A stretch of DNA of 64,000 nucleotides from Liolophura sinensis. Taxonomy: Eukaryota > Mollusca > Polyplacophora > Chitonida > Chitonidae. Position 1 is the first letter of the stretch; each line of letters opens with the position of its first letter. A program made the position numbers and the translations under genes. The notes below the pieces were generated by a model. It was not told where the DNA came from and did no database searches. It saw only the letters and a list, made by a program, of their open reading frames with translations. The stretch is taken from NCBI RefSeq assembly GCF_032854445.1, contig NC_088300.1, positions 46,741,682-46,805,681 of the forward strand, in the 5' to 3' direction. Positions 60,301-64,000 of the stretch are shown in pieces.

Positions 60301-63300
60301 GTGTCCACTTCTGGTACCATATGTACGGCTCCGGCATCGGCACACTGAGTGTCATTGTCAAAACTCAGGGTAAGTCAATTCAGCGTTATCTATGGTTACC
60401 TAGGAACAGATATGAAATTCTTGCGCTCTACTTTGGCGTGTTATTTTTATAGGTTATTGATTGACTATGGGCTGATGTTGATTTGTTCTATTTTTATGTG
60501 GTGCCAAAACAAAGTTCATGAAGCTTCCATCACGCAAAAATAGAAAACTCCACATCAACCTATTTTCATTCAATAATCCATAATTATACTCCAAAAGTCA
60601 ACTGATTCAATGAGGGATAGAATTTAGTTGCTGAAAATTTGACACCGAAGTACAAGATTGTAAAACTCAGAGGTAATTTTTTTATGATTGGTGCAAAAAT
60701 TTCTACAGAGAGGATAGACGCCTTTATGTTGCCATGGCAACCCCATGTTGCTAATGCCGACGTGTATAAATATGAATGTTGCTAATGGTGACATCAGTAT
60801 GAAACATGAGTTCAGGTGGAAAAAACAGGTGAGTACATTTGAATTTGTCATTTTGAATCAAATTAAATTTTGTATTTACCTCTTTTTTTTAAACAGTGCA
60901 TTCATGTGAAGGTAGGTGTAAAAAAGTTGACTATCACAGAGTTGGAAAAGCACATGCTGTTTTTGTATTAATTTTTTTAATATTGTGATATGGTTGGCAT
61001 TTATCTGTTTTTTCTACCTCTGAACTGTTCACATATTTTTCTGTCTCATTGATTGTAGGATCGCCAGATGCTATTATCTGGTCACTGACAGGGAAGCAGG
61101 CCAATAACTGGGTGAGCGGTCAAGCTCCGATCCCAGCCTCAGGGAAGAGTTACCGTCTGGCCTTTCAAGGGACTGTGGGCAAAAATGAACTTGGGGACAT
61201 CTCCATTGATGATATCATTTTCTCAGAGTCAATTTGTGGAGGTAAGGGGAAATCACCCTGTAAACATGGCAAATTTAATTTAATTAGTTTGTTTTGTGCA
61301 TTTTTACCCAGATAGAATGTGAATGATGAACTGAGTGATTTTTTTTTTTTTATTTATTTATTTATTTGATTGGTGTTTTACGCCGTACTCAAGAATATTT
61401 CACTTATATGACGGCGGCCAGCATTATGGTGGGTGGAAACCGGGCAGAGCCCGGGGGAAACCCACGACAATCCACAGGTTGCTGACAGACCTTCCCACGT
61501 ACGGCCGGAGAGGAAGGCAGCATGGGCTGGTCTTGAACTCAGAGCGACCGCATTGGTGAGAGGCTTCTGGGTCATTACGCTGCGCTAGCGCGCTAACCGA
61601 CTGAGCCATGGAGGCCCCTGAACTGAGTGAGGTTGTGTTTATAATAAGCAACCTGCCATTGGCTGCTGCCCGTGCTGTCCTTGAAATTGATCTGAAAAAT
61701 TACAAGTCTTCCTCTCCGGCCGTACGTGGGAAGGTCTGCCAGCAACCTGCGGATGGTCATGGGTTTCTCCCGGGCTCTGCCCGGTTTCCTCCCACCATAA
61801 TGCTGGCCGCTGTCGTATAAGTGAAATATTCTTGAGTATGGCGTAAAACACCAATCAAATAAATAAATAAAATTAGTGTTCTTCAGAAGCCTGTCATCTG
61901 TTTCACAGTGCCTCAAAACTGAATTTTCTTCACAATACTAAATGTTTGAAGCTGGAAGTTAATGTTAGCTGAAATTGTACAACCACAAAAAAGAATTAGG
62001 TGTCAAAATTGATTTGATAAGAATTTTTAAGAGCTTAATTTTGATTATAATTTTAGGCTAGAGTCTGTGATCCCTTTATAAAAATGAGTGATAAAAGCAA
62101 GGACTTCTGCTGTTGTCAGCAACAGGCAAACATGGAAGCTTTTTTCCTGATTGTATAAGGAGCAAAAGTTCTGTATTCTGAATTTTTCCTGATTGTATCA
62201 GGAGCAAAAGTTCTGTATTCTGAAGCTGCTTCATGTAAATTTTATTTTGTGAATGTTTTGTAACTGTTTCCACAATTTTGACATGGTCTTATGGTGATAT
62301 AACTTTACTATACATGCACTAGACTGGTATAAATGTCATTGAGAAAAGTGGATTTTAAATAACAGTATTATTGTTATCAGGAATTCGGTGCTTCAGCACT
62401 AGAATTCTGTGCTGTACTTAGAAAGTGTAATTCCTAATAACAATAACACTGTTATCATACTTGCACCAGCAGTAATCTCTATTGATATTTCACCAAAAGT
62501 AGCTTGAGCAGTTAAATTTTATGAAATATATTTAAGATAAGTCCAATTTCTTGCATATTTTTTATTCCCCATATCTGTTTACTTAGATGATGTATACAAG
62601 CATGTCGCTCTAGTTATATAACTTCATTATGCGATTTAAATTAGCTTCCTTAAACCTGTGGGGAGGTTTCCACAAGGCCATTTCTGACGTGAGTCAAAAT
62701 TTAAAACCTTGCCTCAATGCTTAGGTTTTGGTACTGGAATTTGGAATTTGGATACTTTTGTCTTTGAGATAATATTGATAAGTGTACAGTATTTTGATTC
62801 ATGAAGCCAAAAAATAAGTTTTATGCTCGTATTTCAAATTTTGACTGAACTCAGAAATGACTTTGTAACCCGAGATATTATCCAAAATTAGTGATGAAAT
62901 GAATGACTAGTGCTCAGACAGCATTGAGTGACTGTTCCTAAGGGCTAATCTATGATTGTGTGACAATCCTATCTCATCAGTTTGGGCAGTCACAGACCTT
63001 TGTGACAGTCCCCACAGCAAACATTACATTCCCTATACACCAGCTTAAAGCAACCCTCTTAATCTGTTCAGTACACACAACAGTGATCAGAGGACAGAGG
63101 ATTTATCATAACAGCTTATCAGCCAGAGAGGCTTAACTGATTAGATGTCGATGTAGTGTACAAAGTGTGATCAGAATACTTTGGTGGTGCTTTGTCTGTC
63201 CTGTTGTGGTGAAAACTGTGCTATACATATTGTGTTCTGTACAGGGTATTGTGCCTTTGACAAGTACTTTTCCTAAAACTCAGATGTTATGAAATTAAAT

Positions 63301-64000
63301 TTTACCATTTTGGCATTAAGTATTGATTGTTAGCACGAACAAGAACACATTTTTATCCAAAGTTTGCATTTTAATTTCCTGTTTGCAATCATTTAAATGC
63401 TGTTAAAGAAATCTGCTTCTTGTCCGTTGTCTGTTTGAAATGTCCAATACACACTATAGATAAGTCTAAATTTGTGGTAGGAAATATTTTATATTTAATA
63501 CTTTTTATACATTTTTCACTCTCTTAATTATTTATGTGTAATTTTTGCTGAAAAACCAAACATTGTTAACATGTTAAACTTATATTTTCATTTCATTTTC
63601 AGTTAACTGACAAACTTTTACATTGGTAAAAAAGCTGTATATGTATTTGGGCATCTTAAACATTGCATTTAACACCAACCTAAGAAGTAAATGAAACCAG
63701 AAATGTACAGTTGATTCTTACCCTAATTTTATCATGTCATTAAATAAATAAGTGAAATGCTTTTGACGTAATAATGGGCAATAAAAAAAACATAATGGTA
63801 TACGGTCTATATCAGTATCATTATTCTGTATCTTACTGTTCATGTTTACAGTAAGCCCTAGTCAGGCTGTACCCGCAACTACTACCACACTTACACCCAC
63901 CCCGTCTCCAAGAGTGACTACACCCTCCACAACCCCCAAACCAGGGCCATTCAACTGTAACTTCGATGTGGATCTGTGTGGCTGGCGACAGGACACCAAG
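37374..64000 (+). CDS. Secreted/surface multi-MAM-domain protein, 5' 22 exons (3' end beyond window)
   Basis: Exon 1 (37374-37422) and the start of exon 2 (42585) make a signal peptide, MGRDLIATLCLVATFSATLA. Then come six complete MAM domains (residues 22-186, 187-362, 363-525, 565-728, 729-905, 906-1069), two Thr/Pro-rich linkers (526-564, 1070-1100) and the start of a seventh MAM. In total 1119 codons are in frame to the window edge. Each domain has CDFE..xCxW, GTGPxxDHT, CxxFWYHMYG and GDIxIDD...C, the four-Cys pattern of MAM. All introns are GT-AG except one GC-AG (after 54944). MAM domains are extracellular adhesion or receptor modules (meprin, A5/neuropilin, RPTP-mu), and invertebrate relatives are often named MAM and LDL-receptor class A proteins. 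No LDL-A or membrane segment is visible yet, so secretion versus anchoring is open. Exons are detailed in the module entries. Confidence 0.93.
37937..38150. repeat. Minisatellite, about 50-bp unit, four imperfect copies
   Basis: GTCTTTTGGTACAGTATAAG then CAGCAAGGAGTTCTA recurs as GTCTTTTGGTACAATGTAAT, GTCTTGTGGTATGCAATGTA and GGCGTTTGGTAACCTGCCAT, each followed by AGCAAGGAA-like sequence. Confidence 0.7.
39233..39573 (-). mobile_element. Family 1 SINE split by a (TA)n expansion
   Basis: The tail (GGTGTTTTACGCCATACTCA) and CGGCGGCCAGCATTATGGTG are followed by about 38 TA-type units, then ATGGTGGGAGAAAAAGCGGA and the rest of the body and the tRNA head (B-box near 39490, A-box near 39555). ATGGTG is repeated on both sides of the microsatellite. 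Confidence 0.88.
39302..39380. repeat. (TA)n microsatellite inside the SINE
   Basis: TA run with one ACATA interruption at 39362. Confidence 0.95.
39690..39921 (-). mobile_element. Family 1 SINE, antisense, diverged
   Basis: TAGGTGTTTTACCCCGTGCT, CTTATACGACGGCGGCCAGC, CATGATCATCCACAGGTTGT, then the head with GACTTGAACTTGATCGCATC and TAACCACCTCGGCCACGGAA. Confidence 0.85.
40297..40782. mobile_element. Foldback/MITE-like element with about 110-bp inverted ends
   Basis: The left arm (ACTCGCATAGTCAT at 40297, CTCCCATTGACCCC, AAAACAGTCGATTACTAACC, CAGGGCACCTGA) is found inverted in 40665-40782 (ACTCACATAGTCAT, CTCCCACTGACCCC, the same AAAACAGTCGATTACTAACC, GGGCACCTGA). About 250 bases lie between the arms and there is no coding sequence. 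Confidence 0.75.
42585..44822 (+). CDS. MAM domain 1 (exons 2-4)
   Basis: Exons 42585-42737, 43684-43949, 44732-44822. It begins LDCDFEQGDICQWTQ, with GTGPSNDHT at the end of exon 2, RCFSFWYHMYGPDVGALNIY in exon 3, and ILEGVVGHGWNGDIGIDD...SC in exon 4. Four Cys are present. The module starts and ends in phase 1. Confidence 0.93.
42985..43380 (+). mobile_element. tRNA-headed SINE, family 2, with family 1-like end
   Basis: B-box-like GCGGGTTCAAGCCCC, then GGACAGGGAATTTGTAGATT, CACCAATATGGTCTGCATAT, GTACATCACATGC. A 17-base unit (GGGAAAATTGGTCA...) is repeated three times near 43225-43270. The end TTATATAAGTGAAAAATTGT resembles the shared tail. Confidence 0.6.
44574..44660 (+). mobile_element. 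Family 1 SINE head fragment
   Basis: AGTGGTTAGTGTACTAGCAC and TAGGAGCCTCCCACCAATGC follow the tRNA-like 5' half; body and tail are absent. Confidence 0.55.
45187..47531 (+). CDS. MAM domain 2 (exons 5-7)
   Basis: Exons 45187-45369, 46335-46588, 47441-47531. A short linker (TEISPTNSVPVAT) precedes QCDFEDKKLCGWTPD; GTGPAADHT closes exon 5. Exon 6 has the variant QCFQFWYSMNG in place of FWYHMYG. Exon 7 has VVEGIKGHGQKGDIAIDD and ACPD. Phase 1 borders. Confidence 0.93.
47690..48215. repeat. 38-bp minisatellite interrupted by a SINE
   Basis: The unit TGTTAAATATCTGCAATG / TTAAAGGTATGTGTATGTAT is repeated about six times before 47951 and once or twice after 48163. It lies in the intron between MAM 2 and MAM 3. 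Confidence 0.88.
47942..48172 (+). mobile_element. Family 1 SINE with internal deletion, inserted in the minisatellite
   Basis: Head TCTGTGGCTCAGCTTGTTAG and ACGCTAGCGCAGTGTAATGA are kept. The B-box segment is missing, so the sequence jumps to GGTCGTGGGTTTCC. The tail ends AAATAAATAAATAAA. ACAGTGTTAA flanks both sides (47942-47951, 48163-48172), a target-site duplication made from the repeat unit. Confidence 0.9.
48480..48740 (+). mobile_element. Family 2 SINE, diverged
   Basis: GTGTGAGTTCAATCCCAGTC, TTTGACTGTGAATTTCTAAA, ACATCTATACATCACATG and GGGGAAATTTGTCCG follow the family 2 order. Confidence 0.5.
48845..51186 (+). CDS. MAM domain 3 (exons 8-10)
   Basis: Exons 48845-48985, 49387-49649, 51102-51186. 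It begins SCNFESGFCTWTNDQSG; GTGPGADHT; exon 9 has GCFSFWYHMYGANIGTLAV; exon 10 has IQIEGTIGNGIKGDIAIDD and KCS. There is no linker before it. Confidence 0.93.
49204..49251. repeat. Small tandem duplication
   Basis: AGCTCTGAAATCATATTTTA followed by GAG occurs twice, back to back. Confidence 0.8.
49839..50745. mobile_element. 0.9-kb non-autonomous element with TA target site
   Basis: The left end TACTGTAAATGCCTTTTATT then CGC is the inverse of the right end (TACTGTAAATGCCTTTTTAT then TCGCC). The match continues loosely to AACTTTCGC on each side. TA borders fit Tc1/mariner-type insertion. No transposase is visible; a 78-codon frame at 50230-50466 has no known motif. Confidence 0.8.
51337..51646. 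mobile_element. 310-bp MITE whose interior is two tandem 113-bp units
   Basis: Inverted ends: TATCCTATTTCGTCTAATTT then TTGGGAC on the left, TACCCTAATTCTTCTAATTT then TTGGGAC read from the right, with TA at both borders. Between them a unit of about 113 bases (CTTGGTCTGGTC...TGTAATTGTTGCAGACATAC...AACAACATACTC) occurs twice with a few differences. Confidence 0.82.
51883..51999 (+). CDS. Thr/Ala/Pro-rich linker exon of the MAM gene (exon 11)
   Basis: A single phase 1-1 exon encodes SPAAAKPASVTTAATT then VPTTAKPTTTAAKRTTKK, a mucin-like stalk likely to carry O-glycans. The acceptor is GGTTGCAG and the donor is the weak G/GTTTGG. It separates MAM 3 from MAM 4. Confidence 0.82.
52312..54944 (+). 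CDS. MAM domain 4 (exons 12-14)
   Basis: Exons 52312-52455, 53442-53704, 54860-54944. It begins DCDFEKDWCLWTQ; NTGPSTDHT; exon 13 NCLTFWYHMYGDQVDSLNLY; exon 14 VFEGLGGNGFRGDIGLDD and ACT. The last exon ends ACA G before GCAAGT, a GC donor; phase and domain end agree with this and no GT nearby fits. Confidence 0.92.
53150..53295 (+). mobile_element. Family 1 SINE, 5'-truncated and diverged
   Basis: CATGGGAAGGACTACCTGCA, GTGGATGGTCGTGGCTTCCC, TTTCCTCCCACCATAATATT, then a shortened tail and AAATAAATAAAC. Confidence 0.75.
53790..53900 (+). mobile_element. Family 1 SINE head fragment
   Basis: TCTGTGGCCACAGTGACTCA, GGAACCTCTTACC, GCTGTGAGTTCAAGAAAGTG with GAGTTCAAG duplicated, then AGCTCATGCTGGTTTCCT; it ends there. 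Confidence 0.65.
54395..54590 (+). mobile_element. Family 3 SINE, diverged
   Basis: GAGGTTAAAGCCTTTGCATT resembles a tRNA-like head; GCGTATTGGCTGGCCCAGTA and TCAGTATAATGTGAC match the body block at 33450-33482. Confidence 0.45.
55337..58299 (+). CDS. MAM domain 5 (exons 15-18, one extra intron)
   Basis: Exons 55337-55510, 56016-56170, 57289-57399, 58209-58299. It begins TCDFENKNICGYVQEKKKD (Tyr where others have Trp); LTGPASDHT; exon 16 VCLQFYYHMFGDGIGTLNVY, with Trp of FWYHMYG as Tyr; exon 17 GDQGNQWIVGQ; exon 18 FEGVVGTNRRGDIALDD and QCN. The middle exon of the other modules is split here by a phase 0 intron right after VYAQ. Confidence 0.92.
55814..55831. repeat. Poly-C run
   Basis: About 18 consecutive C in the intron after exon 15. 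Confidence 0.9.
56155..56470 (+). repeat. 28-30-bp imperfect tandem array that includes a true splice donor
   Basis: The unit AATATTTATGCACAGGTAGG / TCTAAGCAT starts with the 3' end of exon 16 and its donor (TTTATGCACAG/GTAGGT at 56170) and recurs with decay to 56470. CAGGTA recurs at 56201, 56346, 56372 and 56401. Confidence 0.8.
58540..58800 (+). repeat. Two diverged copies of a 60-70-bp block
   Basis: CTTGTGGACACAGTTTCTTA...GGAATTCCAGATTTGATACACATGTTTT (split: GGAATTCCAGA, TTTGATACACATGTTTT) near 58550 resembles CTTGTGGACTTGATTTCTCA...ACCTTCCAAATTTGGTACAC near 58713. Family unknown. Confidence 0.5.
58967..61241 (+). CDS. MAM domain 6 (exons 19-21, shifted second intron)
   Basis: Exons 58967-59107, 60202-60369, 61059-61241. 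It begins NCDFDSGLCTWTNSKVGD; GTGPSNDHT; exon 20 RCVHFWYHMYGSGIGTLSV; exon 21 IIWSLTGKQANNW, then FQGTVGKNELGDISIDD and ICG. The second intron is phase 1 and lies before the LW.LTG strand, not before the VFEG strand as in MAM 1-4. Confidence 0.93.
59757..59992 (-). mobile_element. Family 1 SINE, antisense
   Basis: TTTGATTGGTGTTTTATATA, CAGCAGCCAGCATTATGGTG, ATCTGCAGGTTGCTGGCCGA, CTGGACTTGAACTCCCAACG, and the head end ACCTTGGTCACGGAGGCACC. Confidence 0.85.
60020..60110 (+). mobile_element. Family 2 SINE fragment
   Basis: GGAGATCAATCCCAGCTTTA, then AACAGGGAATCCCTGAGATT, matches the B-box and first body block of family 2 only. Confidence 0.45.
61327..61630 (-). mobile_element. Full-length young family 1 SINE with 12-bp target-site duplication
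   Basis: The SINE spans about 61339-61618: poly-T with TTTATTTATTTATT, tail, body, B-box (GTTCAAGACC read on -), A-box (TGGCTCAGTCGG), 5' end GGGGCCTCCATGG. TGAACTGAGTGA flanks both ends (61327-61338, 61619-61630). Very close to the copy at 19292. Confidence 0.95.
61709..61875 (+). mobile_element. 5'-truncated family 1 SINE, opposite in orientation to its neighbour
   Basis: CTTCCTCTCCGGCCGTACGT through the body to CTTGAGTATGGCGTAAAACA and AAATAAATAAATAAAA. It lies 80 bases from the inverted full-length copy, so about 165 bases can pair in RNA. Confidence 0.9.
61876..63851 (+). other. Rest of MAM gene intron 21
   Basis: No exon or known repeat other than a 43-bp tandem duplication at 62142-62226. 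It ends with the acceptor GTTTACAG at 63851. Confidence 0.6.
62142..62226. repeat. 43-bp tandem duplication
   Basis: TTTTTCCTGATTGTAT.AGGA then GCAAAAGTTCTGTATTCTGA occurs twice, differing by about one base. Confidence 0.88.
63852..64000 (+). CDS. Second Thr/Pro linker and start of MAM domain 7 (exon 22, cut by window)
   Basis: Reads SPSQAVPATTTTLTPTPSP, then RVTTPSTTPKPGPF, then NCNFDVDLCGWRQDTK, in frame to the last base. The linker and the first MAM strand share one exon here, unlike linker exon 11. The domain continues past the window. Confidence 0.9.

Overview
The window is intron-rich animal nuclear DNA. Every coding exon I can defend fits spliced metazoan proteins with GT-AG introns (one GC-AG). 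A tRNA-headed SINE with an AATAAATAAATAA-type tail occurs about fifteen times, which suggests a lophotrochozoan, most likely a mollusc. That placement is an inference from the repeat style, not a proven identity.

Layout. (1) 1-512, + strand: the last two exons of EIF3M. (2) 1994-10844, - strand: a complete five-exon papain-family (cathepsin L-like) gene. The catalytic Cys is replaced by Val while His and Asn remain, so it looks like a pseudoprotease. Its 4.7-kb fourth intron holds a decayed 2.8-kb pogo-like Tc1/mariner transposon and a 240-bp mariner-type MITE. (3) 11645-20085, + strand: a complete ten-exon orthologue of human KIAA0930 (402 residues), head to head with the protease gene across 800 bp. 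(4) 25228-28675, - strand: a DC-STAMP-domain (DCST1/DCST2-like) multi-pass membrane protein, with one middle exon not located and no visible RING end. (5) 28.7-37.4 kb: an intergenic repeat region with a CCGCGG minisatellite, about 1.6 kb of degenerate TTATG-type repeat, and a 220-bp SINE/(TA)n palindrome. (6) 37374 to the window end, + strand: a secreted or surface multi-MAM protein with signal peptide, six complete MAM domains, two Thr/Pro-rich linkers and the start of a seventh MAM domain (22 exons, 1119 residues so far).

The genes do not form a pathway: EIF3M is a translation factor, KIAA0930 is of unknown function, DCST proteins belong to gamete or membrane fusion, and MAM proteins are extracellular adhesion or receptor proteins. 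The protease-like and MAM genes are secreted products. Much of the non-coding space is young repeat: SINEs with intact target-site duplications, MITEs with TA target sites, and minisatellites. The most unusual points are the Cys-less protease with an otherwise intact gene model, the array of donor-site look-alikes after a MAM exon, the perfect SINE palindrome with shared private changes, and several apparently undescribed inverted-repeat elements.
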